Of a stretch of DNA of 64,000 nt, positions 41,065-50,506 are shown piece by piece. The translations under genes and the position numbers were made by a program. Numbering within the stretch: the stretch's first letter is position 1; each line of letters begins with the position of its first letter. Where the stretch lies: contig NZ_JADWPE010000002.1 of the NCBI RefSeq assembly GCF_017308985.1, positions 372,001-436,000 of the forward strand, given 5' to 3'. The stretch comes from Lysobacter changpingensis (lineage in GTDB: Bacteria; Pseudomonadota; Gammaproteobacteria; Xanthomonadales; Xanthomonadaceae). Below the pieces are notes generated by a model that worked only from the letters and a program-made list of their open reading frames with translations, was not told where the DNA came from and searched no databases.

Positions 41065-42780
41065 ATGCACCGACTGTCCCAGATCCGCTTGAAGCACGCC
41101 GCCCTCGCCTTCGCCACCACCCTGCTCGCCACCGCCTGCGCCACCGGCGGCACGACGACCGATCCGGCAAAGCCCAACGCAGTGGACGTCGACGTCCCGT
41201 CGATCCGCCATCCGGCCGACGAGACCCCGCAGTGGTGGTTCCGCGACGGCGCCGCGCAGGCCGCCCGGCGCGGCGCGATGGGCGGACGCGCGAAGAACGT
41301 GATCCTGTTTGTCGGCGACGGCATGAGCCTGACGACCGTCGCCGCCGCGCGCATCCTCGACGGCCAGCGCAAGGGCGGCCCGGGCGAGGAGAATCGCCTG
41401 AGCTGGGAAAATTTCCCGGCCACGGCGTTGAGCCGGACCTACAACACCGATTCGCAGACGCCCGACTCGGCCGGCACGATGAGTGCGATGGCCACCGGCG
41501 TGAAGACGCGCGCGGGCGTTCTCAGCGTCGCCCAGCAGCCGCGGCGCGGCGACTGCGCCGGCGCGCAGGCCGCGCCGACGCTCACGCTGTGGGAGATCGC
41601 GGCCAGCCGCGGCTTCGCCACCGGCGTGGTCACCACCACGCGCGTGACCCACGCGACGCCGGGCGCGACGTTCACCCATTCCTCCGAGCGCAACTGGGAA
41701 AACGACACCGAACTGAGCGACCAGGCGCGTGCCGCCGGCTGCGTCGACATTGCGCGCCAGTTGGTGGAAACGCCGTTCGGCCACGGTCCCGACGTGTTGA
41801 TGGGCGGCGGTCGCAAGAACTTCATGCCGGTGTCCGAACGCGATCCCGAGTACGACGACAAGGTCGGCGAACGCCTCGACGGCCGCGACCTCATCGCGCA
41901 GTGGAAACAGCGCCATCCCGGCGGCACCTATGTGTGGAACGCGCAGCAGCTGATCGATGCGCCGTCCAGCGGCCCGCTGCTGGGCCTGTTCGAACCCGAC
42001 CACATGCAGTTCTCCGCCGATCGTCCGCGCGATGGCGCGGGCGAGCCGACGCTGGCCGAGATGACGCGCGCCGCCATCGCCCGCCTGCGGCAGAACGACA
42101 AGGGCTTCGTGCTGCTGGTCGAAGGCGGTCGCATCGACCATGCCCACCACTACGGCAACGCCTACCGCGCGCTCACCGACACCATCGCGCTGAGCGAAGC
42201 GGTGCAGGCCGCGGTGGATGCGACCTCGGCGCAGGACACGCTGATCCTGGTCACCGCCGACCACTCGCACACGCTGAGCTTCGTCGGCTATCCCACGCGC
42301 GGCAATCCGATCCTGGACAAGGTGCGCGGCAGCAGCGGCGAGGACGGCGGCTTCGGCGAGTACGCACTCGACCAGCTCGGCCTGCCGTACACCACGCTCA
42401 GCTACAGCAATGGCCCCGGTTACGTCGGCGGCGGCGCGCAGCAGCCGGAAGGCCCGAAGCGTTTCCTGCACTCGCCCAGCGGTGTGCAGATCCCGAAGCA
42501 CGGCCGCCCGGACCTCCGCAACGTCGACACCCAGGACCCCGATTACCTGCAGGAAGCACTGGTGCCCACCGGGAGCGAAACGCACGGCGGCGACGACGTC
42601 GGCATCTGGGCGCGCGGTCCGGGCAGCGAAGCGGTGCGCGGCAGCGTCGAACAGAACACGATCTTCCACTTCCTCCTGCAGTCGATGCCTGCGTTGCGCG
42701 AGGAGCTGTGCAAGGTCGGCGACTGCGACGACCACGGCGTGCCGGTGGGCTTGCCGGAGCCCGGGAAGTTCCGGGGGTGA
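41065..42780 (+). CDS. Alkaline phosphatase family lipoprotein
   Basis: The 571-residue protein has a signal peptide with a probable lipobox (LLATAC), then an alkaline phosphatase domain: metal motifs ILFVGDGMS, catalytic Ser in QTPDSAGTMSAMATG, EGGRIDHAHH, LVTADHSHTL and ETHGGDDVGIWARG. All zinc/magnesium ligands appear present, so an active periplasmic phosphomonoesterase for phosphate scavenging is likely. It is longer than E. coli PhoA. ATG at 41065 is chosen for the signal peptide; a TTG ten codons earlier is in frame. Divergent from the symporter. Confidence 0.88.
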   Translation: MHRLSQIRLKHAALAFATTLLATACATGGTTTDPAKPNAVDVDVPSIRHPADETPQWWFRDGAAQAARRGAMGGRAKNVILFVGDGMSLTTVAAARILDGQRKGGPGEENRLSWENFPATALSRTYNTDSQTPDSAGTMSAMATGVKTRAGVLSVAQQPRRGDCAGAQAAPTLTLWEIAASRGFATGVVTTTRVTHATPGATFTHSSERNWENDTELSDQARAAGCVDIARQLVETPFGHGPDVLMGGGRKNFMPVSERDPEYDDKVGERLDGRDLIAQWKQRHPGGTYVWNAQQLIDAPSSGPLLGLFEPDHMQFSADRPRDGAGEPTLAEMTRAAIARLRQNDKGFVLLVEGGRIDHAHHYGNAYRALTDTIALSEAVQAAVDATSAQDTLILVTADHSHTLSFVGYPTRGNPILDKVRGSSGEDGGFGEYALDQLGLPYTTLSYSNGPGYVGGGAQQPEGPKRFLHSPSGVQIPKHGRPDLRNVDTQDPDYLQEALVPTGSETHGGDDVGIWARGPGSEAVRGSVEQNTIFHFLLQSMPALREELCKVGDCDDHGVPVGLPEPGKFRG

Positions 42781-42822
42781 TGTTGTTGTCGTTGTAGTCC
42801 GGTGGCGGGCTCGACTCTCAAA

Positions 42823-42851
42823 CCCGGGTGCGCTTGGCTTACCCGGGCTAC
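42823..42851 (-). repeat. GTAG-type REP element
   Basis: CCCGGGTGCGCTTGGCTTAC continues to CTAC at 42848-42851. A GTAG at 42794 starts a degenerate partner arm to its left. The pair sits between convergent alkaline phosphatase and ClpP-like genes. Confidence 0.7.
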
Positions 42852-42894
42852 GAAGAACATCGCCGTCCGAGAACACCGTCGTCCCGACGGGATC

Positions 42895-42919
42895 GTCATC
42901 CCGGCGAAAGCCGGGATCC
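42895..42919. repeat. GTCATCCCGGCGAAAGCCGGGATCC dispersed hairpin element
   Basis: A 10-bp hairpin (ATCCCGGC / GCCGGGAT around GAAA) belongs to the same family as the inverted pair at 55.7-55.8 kb. It is a widely dispersed intergenic type and could end transcription of the alkaline phosphatase gene. Confidence 0.7.
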
Positions 42920-42991
42920 AGGCCCGCAACGCACGGGCACTCCGCTGACAGATAAGCCACCGGCGAGGAAGTGACCGCGCCGCAACACCCC

Positions 42992-44155
42992 TCAGCTATC
43001 CCCGTCCCGCTTCCCCTCGCCCGCCTTCGACACGCTCCGCGCAGCGCCCTTCGGCGGTTCCAGTGCCGCGGTATCCCGGTCGAATTCCGATAGCGGGCTT
43101 TCCGCCGGGCACGCCTTGTCGGGGAAGCCGTAATCCGTGCGCAGCTTCAATCCGCAGTCGTTCAGCGCATCCAGATCGGTGTCCGGCGTCTTGCAGCGCT
43201 TGTCGAACGCGCGCACGAACGAATCGCGGCGGCTGACGAAATCCTCGCCGCACTTGCGCATCAGGCGCAGCCGGTCGAGGTCGTCCTGCGCCGGGTTCAC
43301 GCCGTCCAGGCCGTAGAGCTCCAGTTCCTCGGTCGTGAGCAGGCGCAGGCTGCGGTTCGGCACCGCCATCATCAGGTCGGCCACGGCGGTCGCCGCGCCG
43401 TTGCGCTCCAGGTACTCGCGCACGCGGTCGTAGACCACGCGCAGTTCGGCGTTGAGCTGCGCGCGCGTGGTCGCCGTGGAACTCATGCGGATGATGCGGT
43501 GGATGCCCACCTGCCCCGCGATCATCCGCGTGTCGCCCGCGCCGAGGATGAACACGCAGGCGCTGTGGCAGATCGCGCCTTCGCGCACCCAGATCGTCCA
43601 GCGCGATTCGGCGATGAAATCGCCCACCTGGATCGCGTCCTCGACCTGGCCGCCGGCCGAGTCGATGTCGAGCACGCGCTTGTGGATGTCCAGTTCGTCG
43701 GCGACGTCGGTGACGCGCTCCACCAGGGTGCCGAATTCGCCGGTGATCTTGCCCTTGTAGCGAAGGCGCGCCACGCCGGCGTCCTCGCACGGCTTCAGCG
43801 CGGCCTCCAGGCCCTCGCGGTCGAACTTCGCCAGCACCTCGCCATCGCCCTGCTGCGCGTAATCGAGCTCGCAACTGATCGACGCCGCGCCGGCGGTCAG
43901 CTCGAGCGGCCCATCCCAGCGCTTGCGCGGCTCGGCCACGGGTTCAGGGCGCGCCGCCGCACGCGGTCGCAGGATCCGCTGGCGGGTTTCCGGCTCGACC
44001 GGCACCACCTTCACCGGCGCGGTGCTGATCGCGCCGCCGTCCTGCGGGCCGACGTTCTCCTCGATCACCATGCCGTGCGTCACCGGTTCGGACGGACGCT
44101 GGCAGGCGATGGTGGCGAGGCAGAGCGACAGCAGGGCGACGGCACGGAGGGACAT
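42992..44155 (-). CDS. ClpP-class (COG3904-type) periplasmic lipoprotein
   Basis: The 387-residue product has a signal peptide with lipobox (LATIAC) and a Pro/Arg-rich linker. The domain that follows has a ClpP/crotonase-like fold: LDIDSAGGQVEDAIQVGDFI, then ICHSACVFILGAGDTR with a Ser in the ClpP nucleophile position, and QVGIHRIIR. Such proteins are annotated as predicted periplasmic proteases or regulators; activity is unproven. The C-terminal third is Cys-containing (KCGED, KRCKT, DCGL) and basic/acidic. The ATG at 44155 starts the signal peptide. Gaps of about 200 bp separate it from both neighbours. Confidence 0.75.
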   Translation of the reverse strand: MSLRAVALLSLCLATIACQRPSEPVTHGMVIEENVGPQDGGAISTAPVKVVPVEPETRQRILRPRAAARPEPVAEPRKRWDGPLELTAGAASISCELDYAQQGDGEVLAKFDREGLEAALKPCEDAGVARLRYKGKITGEFGTLVERVTDVADELDIHKRVLDIDSAGGQVEDAIQVGDFIAESRWTIWVREGAICHSACVFILGAGDTRMIAGQVGIHRIIRMSSTATTRAQLNAELRVVYDRVREYLERNGAATAVADLMMAVPNRSLRLLTTEELELYGLDGVNPAQDDLDRLRLMRKCGEDFVSRRDSFVRAFDKRCKTPDTDLDALNDCGLKLRTDYGFPDKACPAESPLSEFDRDTAALEPPKGAARSVSKAGEGKRDGDS

Positions 44156-44378
44156 GCGGGAAAAGACTCGAAGCTGGGGCGGCGTGCGCCTGAACGGGCG
44201 TACCGCGAAAGACGAAACCACAGCTTACGGCGTGCGTGCTGACTCTGCGCGGACCGCGCGCGGCGCGGGCCCACGATGCCCGACGAAGCGGGCTCATCGC
44301 GCGCATTCATCAATGCCGCACGCGATTCTCTCCGGCGTCGGCAGATCGGCGAAGCGGTTCCGCACCGGCGCGTGCAGC

Positions 44379-44408
44379 GCGGGAGCGCCGTTCCCTCAAC
44401 GCTCCCGC
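44379..44408 (-). terminator. Terminator-like hairpin after the DUF885 gene
   Basis: A perfect 9-bp stem (44379-44387 and 44400-44408) with a 12-nt loop lies 16 bp past the DUF885 stop. There is no T run. The remaining 260 bp to the ClpP-like gene hold nothing else I can identify. Confidence 0.4.
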
Positions 44409-44423
44409 ATCCTCGTCACGACG

Positions 44424-46178
44424 TCACTTCCCGCTCGATGCGGCCTCGCGTTCCGCGATCCACGCCTGCACGCGCTCGCGCAGGAACGCCAGCGGCACCA
44501 CGCCGTCGCCGAGCACGCGCTCGTGGAACTGCCTGAGGTCGAAGCGATCGCCCAGCGCCGCTTCCGCTTCCCTGCGCAGCGCGACGATCTCCAGCCCGCC
44601 CGAATCGTAGGCCGTGAGCTGTCCCGGCATCGCGGCGATGCGATCGACCATGTCCGCGGAGGTTTCCGGCGGGAACCGGCCGCTCTCGGCCATGAACTTC
44701 ACCGCCTGCTCGCGCGTCCAGCCGAACACGTGGATGCCCGGATCCACCACCATGCCGCGCGCCGGCCACAGGCGACGGGTGATCCGCGCGTAGGGCGTGG
44801 TGTAGATGCCGGCTTCCTCGCTCAGCGCCTCGGAATAGCGCGCCCAGCCCTCGGCATAGGCCGAATTGAACGCCAGCGCCGACAGCGGATGGCGCTTGCC
44901 CAGGCCGCGCGCCAGCGCGAGTTGCAGGTGATGCCCCGGCCAGGTTTCGTGCACGAGGGTGATTTCCGCCGCGCCGCGACGATCCGCGTCCGGATGATCC
45001 AGGTTGATGCGATACACGCCCGGCTTGCGGTCGTCCGGATCGGGCTCGTAATGCGAGCTCACGCCGGTGCCGCGCTGCTCGGGTTTGAGCGGTTCGACGA
45101 CGGCCGGCTGCACGGGCATCGTCGCGAAATACTTCGCGCTCTTCGCGCGCGCCGATTCGAGCAGGCCGCGCGAGAATCGCAGCTGATCGTCCGCCGAGGC
45201 GAAGCGGTTGTCCGGCGCTTCGTCCACGCGCCTGACGATGGCGTCCAGTTCCGTGGTGCCGAACATCTCCCGGCTCAGCGTCTGCACGTAGGCGAGATTG
45301 TCGGCAACGGTGCGCTGCCCCAGTTCGTACACGGCGCGCGGCGAACGGTCGAGCGTCGTGTACGACCGCAGCATCGCCTGGTAGCACTGCGCTCCATCGG
45401 GCAACGCGGACAGGGCGATCGTCTCGCGCGCCGCGCCCTGGTATTCGTTCACCAGGAAATCGCGATAGCGACGCAGCGCGGGCTGGACCTGCTGCGCGAC
45501 GACCACCTCGAACGCCTTCGCGAACGCCTCGTCCTTCGCCTTTTCGCCCGGCGCGAAATACGGCGACTTGCGCGGTTCCAGATCCACCATGCCGTCGAGC
45601 TGCTTCACCACGCGCGCCACCACCGCCTTGGGCGCGGTGTAGCCGCCCTTGATGCCGGCGCGCAGGTTGGCGATCTCGTGATCGACGTACGCCGGCAGCG
45701 TGCGCCAGCGCGCCAGCGCCTGCTGGCGTTCGTCGGCGGTGGCGACGGGCTGGCGGTCGGCCAGATCGGTGAACGCGGTGTGCCAGCCGAACATGTGGTT
45801 CACGTTCCACTGCTCGGCCCGACAGATGCGCAGCGCGCGGTTGGTTTCGAGGATCTCGCGCAGCTGCGCGTAGGCGAGCTGCGCGCCGCGATCGTCGAGT
45901 TCATCGCGATCCACCGCCTGCAACCGCGTCCACAACGCGTCCTCGCGTTCGTCCAGCCGCGCGTGGTCGGCGGCCGAATTGCGCGGCAGGTAGTCGTGGC
46001 GCTTGAGCGGGAGGATCTCGTAATACGCCGGCGTGGGATCGTACTGGAGCGACAGCGCGACCATTTCGTCGGCCATCGCCATGACCTCGTCGTTCGCCAT
46101 TCCTTCCGCCGCGATGGCGGGCATCGCCACCGCCAGCCCCAACACCGCCGCACTGCCCCAACCGCCTGCCATCCGCAT
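44424..46178 (-). CDS. DUF885 family secreted metallohydrolase
   Basis: The 584-residue protein has a signal peptide (cleavage near AIAA) and the all-alpha DUF885 fold. The putative zinc motif HETWPGHH lies near residue 400, and downstream ALAFNSAYAEGWARYSE carries the conserved Glu. That HExxxGHH-plus-Glu arrangement fits a peptidase of the M3/M32-like superfamily acting in the periplasm; no substrate is known. ATG at 46178 follows AGGAGG. It is monocistronic, with a hairpin downstream. Confidence 0.85.
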   Translation of the reverse strand: MRMAGGWGSAAVLGLAVAMPAIAAEGMANDEVMAMADEMVALSLQYDPTPAYYEILPLKRHDYLPRNSAADHARLDEREDALWTRLQAVDRDELDDRGAQLAYAQLREILETNRALRICRAEQWNVNHMFGWHTAFTDLADRQPVATADERQQALARWRTLPAYVDHEIANLRAGIKGGYTAPKAVVARVVKQLDGMVDLEPRKSPYFAPGEKAKDEAFAKAFEVVVAQQVQPALRRYRDFLVNEYQGAARETIALSALPDGAQCYQAMLRSYTTLDRSPRAVYELGQRTVADNLAYVQTLSREMFGTTELDAIVRRVDEAPDNRFASADDQLRFSRGLLESARAKSAKYFATMPVQPAVVEPLKPEQRGTGVSSHYEPDPDDRKPGVYRINLDHPDADRRGAAEITLVHETWPGHHLQLALARGLGKRHPLSALAFNSAYAEGWARYSEALSEEAGIYTTPYARITRRLWPARGMVVDPGIHVFGWTREQAVKFMAESGRFPPETSADMVDRIAAMPGQLTAYDSGGLEIVALRREAEAALGDRFDLRQFHERVLGDGVVPLAFLRERVQAWIAEREAASSGK

Positions 46179-46311
46179 GACCTGCCTCCTGCCGTGGTAA
46201 GTCACGCGATGGTAGTGGGTGGCGGGCGCGGGCGGATGTGCCGCACGGTCAGGTCTCTTCGACACGACGTTGCGGGCCTGCCCGCTCGCGAGGGGCGCAA
46301 TCGTGACCCTG

Positions 46312-47976
46312 TCAGCGCCGTCGCAGGCTTTCGAGCAGCGCCTCGCGCGCGCGGCGCACCATCTGCTCGCGCGACATCGCGGGCTCCGGTTGCGACGTCG
46401 CCGCCGGTGCCGGTTGCGATACCGACAACACGCCGCCCGTGCCCGGCACTGGTTCGATCACGAAGATCTCGCCGTCGAAATCGACGATGTACACGTTGTT
46501 CGCCGAGTCCGTGCCGAAGGCGACGACGTTGTCGATCACGCCCGCGTCCGGCGCGAAATCCGCGTTGCGCAGCTGGAAGCGCGAGGACGGAATCGTCGTG
46601 CCCTGCTGGATCACGCCGGTCTGGATCGACCACAGGTTCGGCTGCACGAAATCGCCGAACAGGTACTCGCCGCGCAGCGATTCCAGCGGCCCGCGATACA
46701 CCACGCCGCCGGTGACCGAGTCGCCCTCGCGCGGACCGCTGCCGTGCAGGTATTCGGCGATCGGCGCGGTGAGCCCGGTGGTGGAACCGCCGCGGAACGG
46801 CTGCGTGCCTTCCATGATCGGCCAGCCGAAATTGACCCCGGCTTCGCCCGAGCGCGCCAGGTCGATCTCCTCCACCGCGCCCTGCCCCACGTCGCCGATG
46901 TACAGGTGGCCGGTGAGCGGATCGAAACTGTTGCGGAACGGATTGCGCAATCCGTACGCCCACACTTCCGGCGCATCCGGCGCGGTGAAGGGATTGCCGT
47001 CGGGAATCGCGTAATCGCGCGCGGGATCGCTCGGGAAGTCATCGGTCGCCGGGTCGATGCGCAGCATCTTGCCGAGCAGCGACGCGCGGTCCTGTGCGTT
47101 GTTGTCGGGATCGCCTTCGCCGCCGCCATCGCCCACGCCGACGTAGAGCATCCCGTCCGGACCGTAGCCGATCCAGCCGCCGTTGTGGTTGCTGCGCGGG
47201 TGCGCGATGCGAAGGATCGTGTCGCCGCTGGCGGCGTCGGCCTGGTCGCGATTGTTCGACAGCGTGTCGTAGCGGCGCAGTTCGATCGTGCCATCGAGCA
47301 CCGTCAGGTAAACGTAGAAGCGTCCGCTGGTGGCGAAGTCCGGCGCCGTCGCGAAGCCGAGCAGGCCGCGCTCGCCATCGGTGGACACCTGCCCGGTCAG
47401 GTCGAGGAAGGGCGTCGCCGCGATCGCACCCGTGGCCGGCGTGAGGATGCGGATGCGCCCGGCGCGTTCGACCACGAACACGCGGCCGGTCGCGTCCGGC
47501 ACGGGGGCGAGGAAGGTCGGGAAGTCCATGCCCGACACCACGCGCCGCACGCGCAGCTGCGCGCCGGTGACGTCGGTGACGGTGACGCTCAACGGAAGCG
47601 TGGCCGTCCTGGCGCCGTCGCTCGCGGTGATCGAGACGAGGTAGACGTTGTCGGCATTGGCGTCGGTGGGCGCCTCGAAATCCGGCGGCGAGAGGAACTG
47701 CAGCGCGCCGGCCGCGCTGAGGATGAAGCGCGCCTGGTCCGCGCCGCCGCCCAGCGAATACGACACGGGCCTGCCTTCGGGGTCGTTCGCCGTCGCCGTG
47801 TAGAAGACGCCCGCGGTGCCTTCCGGCACGGTCGCCGCGGCGGCCGAGGTGAAGGTCGGCGGATCGTCCGTCGGCGCGCCGGGAATCTGTTCGTTGTCGT
47901 CGGATCCCCCACCGCCGCCGCAGGCCGCGAGCATCGCGGCCAGGACGCCGGTCACTGCCAGTCGTGCGAGCTCCAT
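46312..47976 (-). CDS. PQQ-dependent sugar-dehydrogenase-like lipoprotein with cadherin-like N domain
   Basis: The 554-residue protein has a lipobox (LAAC) and Gly/Ser/Asp tether. A cadherin-like domain (about residues 40-130, with ANDPEG and SDGART) precedes a six-bladed glucose/sorbosone dehydrogenase propeller. HPRSNHNGG contains the catalytic His, and LYVGVGDGGGEGDPDNNAQ the calcium/PQQ-site loop; GRNP-like RNPFRNSF also fits. It should oxidise sugars in the periplasm with PQQ. The C-terminal tail is Ala/Pro/Gln-rich, ending basic. A dihaem cytochrome c gene lies divergently 277 bp away and could accept its electrons. Confidence 0.85.
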   Translation of the reverse strand: MELARLAVTGVLAAMLAACGGGGGSDDNEQIPGAPTDDPPTFTSAAAATVPEGTAGVFYTATANDPEGRPVSYSLGGGADQARFILSAAGALQFLSPPDFEAPTDANADNVYLVSITASDGARTATLPLSVTVTDVTGAQLRVRRVVSGMDFPTFLAPVPDATGRVFVVERAGRIRILTPATGAIAATPFLDLTGQVSTDGERGLLGFATAPDFATSGRFYVYLTVLDGTIELRRYDTLSNNRDQADAASGDTILRIAHPRSNHNGGWIGYGPDGMLYVGVGDGGGEGDPDNNAQDRASLLGKMLRIDPATDDFPSDPARDYAIPDGNPFTAPDAPEVWAYGLRNPFRNSFDPLTGHLYIGDVGQGAVEEIDLARSGEAGVNFGWPIMEGTQPFRGGSTTGLTAPIAEYLHGSGPREGDSVTGGVVYRGPLESLRGEYLFGDFVQPNLWSIQTGVIQQGTTIPSSRFQLRNADFAPDAGVIDNVVAFGTDSANNVYIVDFDGEIFVIEPVPGTGGVLSVSQPAPAATSQPEPAMSREQMVRRAREALLESLRRR

Positions 47977-48252
47977 GCGTACGCTCCCGGACCTTCGCGA
48001 CACGCCGGAGCGGCGCGCCTGCGGGCGGCCGACAGCGTGTCAGAGGCCGGCGTGGCGGTCCGTGAAGGGCTGCGGGATTCACGATTCGGTGATCGGCGGG
48101 GCGGCTCCGTTCGTCGGTGCGGCCGTGGTCGGGGCGGATGTCGTTCCGCTTGCGCCCCGGAAACACGCATTCACCCGGTCTGCCCGGCCCGCGATGTCCT
48201 CCCCCGCGTCCGCTTCCCGTATCCGGTGTTCACATCACCGGAGTGCAGGGCA

Positions 48253-49146
48253 ATGCGGCGTGTCGCGAAATGGCTGGGGTGGAGCGTGGTAGTGATTGCG
48301 GTGCTGGTGGGCGGCGTGTTCGCCACCGCCTGGGCGCTGAGCGAACGCGCGTTGTCGCGCACCTGGGCCGTGCAGGACCCGCCGATCGCCGACGCGATGG
48401 GGTCCGCCTCGCTCGAACACGGCCGCCATCTCTACGCGACGCGTGGCTGCGCCGACTGCCACGGTGCCGACGGCGCGGGAAAGCTGCTGGTCGATGCGCC
48501 GCACGTGGTGCGCATCGTGCCGAGCAACCTCACGCGCAGCGTTCGCGACGAAGCCTGGACCGACGACCGCCTCGCCGCGGCGATCCGCCATGGCGTGCGT
48601 CCCGACGGCACGCCGCTGATGATCATGCCCACCGGCGACTACACCGACATGGACGACCACGACATCGCGTCGATCCTCGCCTACCTGCGCACGCTGCCGG
48701 CGGTGGACGCGGATCCGGGGCTCACGCAGGTGCGTCCGCTCGGGCGCGTGCTCTACATGTTCGGGAAATTCCCGCTGGTGCCGGCCGAACGCGTCGACCA
48801 CACGCCGCGCGAACGCCGCGCGCCACCGGCGATGGTGAGCGTCGCTTACGGAAAGTACGTGGCGCAGGTGTGCACCGGCTGCCACGGCAACGACTTCGCG
48901 GGCGGTTTCGTGCTCGAACCCGGCACGCCACCGTCGGCCAACCTCACCCCGCATGCGAACGGATTGCAGGCGTGGAACGAAGCCGATTTCATGCGCCTGA
49001 TGCGCACCGGCCAGCGCCCCGATGGTCGCCATCTGCACCGCATGATGCCGTGGAAGTCCTACAGTGCGATGCAGGAGGTGGAGCTGCGCGCGGTGTGGAC
49101 GTATCTGCAGTCGTTGCCGCCAGCGGAAGGGAAAACCCGCTCGTGA
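48253..49146 (+). CDS. Membrane-anchored dihaem cytochrome c
   Basis: The 297-residue protein has one N-terminal membrane helix (about residues 9-29) and two class-I cytochrome c domains with CADCH (66-70) and CTGCH (207-211). Axial Met candidates are LMIMPTGDYTDM and HRMMPWKSY. Its layout matches the dihaem c-type subunits that carry electrons from periplasmic dehydrogenases. It is divergent from the PQQ-type sugar dehydrogenase, a plausible partner by inference. A REP element follows 20 bp after its stop. Confidence 0.88.
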   Translation: MRRVAKWLGWSVVVIAVLVGGVFATAWALSERALSRTWAVQDPPIADAMGSASLEHGRHLYATRGCADCHGADGAGKLLVDAPHVVRIVPSNLTRSVRDEAWTDDRLAAAIRHGVRPDGTPLMIMPTGDYTDMDDHDIASILAYLRTLPAVDADPGLTQVRPLGRVLYMFGKFPLVPAERVDHTPRERRAPPAMVSVAYGKYVAQVCTGCHGNDFAGGFVLEPGTPPSANLTPHANGLQAWNEADFMRLMRTGQRPDGRHLHRMMPWKSYSAMQEVELRAVWTYLQSLPPAEGKTRS

Positions 49147-49165
49147 GGCTCACTGCCGGAACGCG

Positions 49166-49197
49166 CCCCGGGTGCGGCTTCGCCTTACCCGGGCTAC
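49166..49197 (-). repeat. GTAG-type REP element
   Basis: CCCCGGGTGCGGCTTCGCCT continues through TACCCGGGCTAC to 49197. Together with the following ACAAAGGCGTG it is nearly identical to the right-hand copy at 62812-62840 and its flank. It lies between convergent genes. Confidence 0.75.
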
Positions 49198-49225
49198 AAA
49201 GGCGTGTGTTTCAGGTACCCATGCA

Positions 49226-49744
49226 TCAATCGATGCGATACACCCGCGCCTTCGGCAACTCCTCGACCACCTGGAGGAACCAGCGCCCGGCGATGCCCGG
49301 CACGACGACGATCTCGGGCGACTCCAGCGTCGCGGACAGTTTCAGCGCGCCCTTGAGCACCTTCCAGCGCTGCCCGTTTTCCAGTTCGAACACGGTGCCG
49401 GGTTCCCATCCGCTCACGGAACCCTTCAGCCGGCTCTCGATGGGCTTGTCGCTGAAGCCGATGAGCGTGGTCTCGTCGCGGCCGTCATCGTCGCGACGCG
49501 AGGCGCCGGCGTCGTTCGCCACCGAAGGCACCGACGCATTCGCAACCGCCGAAGCCCCCTGCCGCTCGTGCGCCTTGCGCAGCATGCGATCGAGCTGTTC
49601 GATCTGCTCGCTGGTGAGCCCCACCGACCGCAGCTGCTCCGGCGTCAATCGCTCCTCGATGCCGACGTAGGACGACTGCGCGAACGCGCCCGGCGACAGC
49701 GTCGCGAAGGCCAGCGCCAGGGCGGACAGGAGCGTGAACTTCAT
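49226..49744 (-). CDS. Secreted protein of unknown function
   Basis: The 172-residue product has a clear Sec signal peptide (cleavage after AFA). A predicted helical region with RLTPEQLRSVGLTSEQIEQLDRML follows, then a beta-rich C-terminal half (TVFELENGQRWKVLKGALKLSATLESPEIVVVPG). I recognise no family; the C-terminal half resembles small periplasmic beta proteins. It follows the acetyltransferase gene by 74 bp on the same strand and may be in the MATE-GNAT unit. Confidence 0.7.
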   Translation of the reverse strand: MKFTLLSALALAFATLSPGAFAQSSYVGIEERLTPEQLRSVGLTSEQIEQLDRMLRKAHERQGASAVANASVPSVANDAGASRRDDDGRDETTLIGFSDKPIESRLKGSVSGWEPGTVFELENGQRWKVLKGALKLSATLESPEIVVVPGIAGRWFLQVVEELPKARVYRID

Positions 49745-49818
49745 CGGCGGATCCCGGGCTTCGATCGCGCCACGATGCTGCAATTTCGTGACAGACGCGT
49801 GACACCGTCCGCGATGCG

Positions 49819-50502
49819 TCAATCCCCGCGCCGCAGCGAGAAGAACGCGATGTCGCGCCGCAACGTGTAACCGCAACGCAGGTACAACTCCTTCGCGCGC
49901 GAGTTCTCGTGCGCGACGTGCAGGAAAGGCGTTCGCCCGCGCGCGAGGTTGTCGTTGCCCAGCATCGCCAGCAGCTGGCGCGCGTAACCGCGGCCGAGGA
50001 AATCCGGATGCGTGCACACCGCGCTGATTTCCTGCCAGCCATCCATGCCCATGCGTTCGCCGATGATCGCGGCCAGTCGTCCTTCCTGGTAGATGCCGAA
50101 GTACCGTCCCAGCCGCATCGTGTACGGGCGGAAGTAATGCGGGTACACGAGCGCGGTCAGCGCCAGCACGTCCTGCCGGTGCGATTCGTCGAGCTCGACG
50201 ATCTCCGGCCCATCGACACGTTCCACCGGCTGCGTGCACACCATCTGCGCCAGCATCGCAAGCTTCTTCGCCTCGAAGCCCGGCGGCACCCGCGGCATCC
50301 GGTCGAGCACGAGCGTCGTCTCGCCCGGCTCGATCAGCGCCGCCAGCGCATCGGACACGTCCAGGCCTTCGCGCGGCACGCCGAGGAACGGCGCGACCTG
50401 CGCGGGGTAACGCGCCACTTCGCCGCGCGCGAGCGCGAGATCGCGATGCCGGCTGCGCAGCGCTTCCCAGATCGGGTTGTCGAGCACGTCGTCGCTCGTC
50501 AT
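49819..50502 (-). CDS. GNAT family N-acetyltransferase (FR47-like)
   Basis: The 227-residue protein has a C-terminal GNAT domain: GRLAAIIGERMGMDGWQEISAVCTHPDFLGRGYARQLL with the GRGYA acetyl-CoA loop and VAHENSRAKELYLRCGYTLRRD. The N-terminal half resembles the FR47-type acetyltransferases, with a Glu-Tyr rich linker. Substrate unknown. It begins 4 bp after the MATE transporter gene ends, suggesting one transcript, perhaps for resistance to a common compound. Confidence 0.85.
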   Translation of the reverse strand: MTSDDVLDNPIWEALRSRHRDLALARGEVARYPAQVAPFLGVPREGLDVSDALAALIEPGETTLVLDRMPRVPPGFEAKKLAMLAQMVCTQPVERVDGPEIVELDESHRQDVLALTALVYPHYFRPYTMRLGRYFGIYQEGRLAAIIGERMGMDGWQEISAVCTHPDFLGRGYARQLLAMLGNDNLARGRTPFLHVAHENSRAKELYLRCGYTLRRDIAFFSLRRGD

Positions 50503-50506
50503 GCCG

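Noticed and set aside
46219-48252. N-terminal extension of the cytochrome c frame by about 680 codons
   Set aside because: This part is antisense to the sugar dehydrogenase. The signal anchor and the ATG at 48253 give a normal cytochrome.
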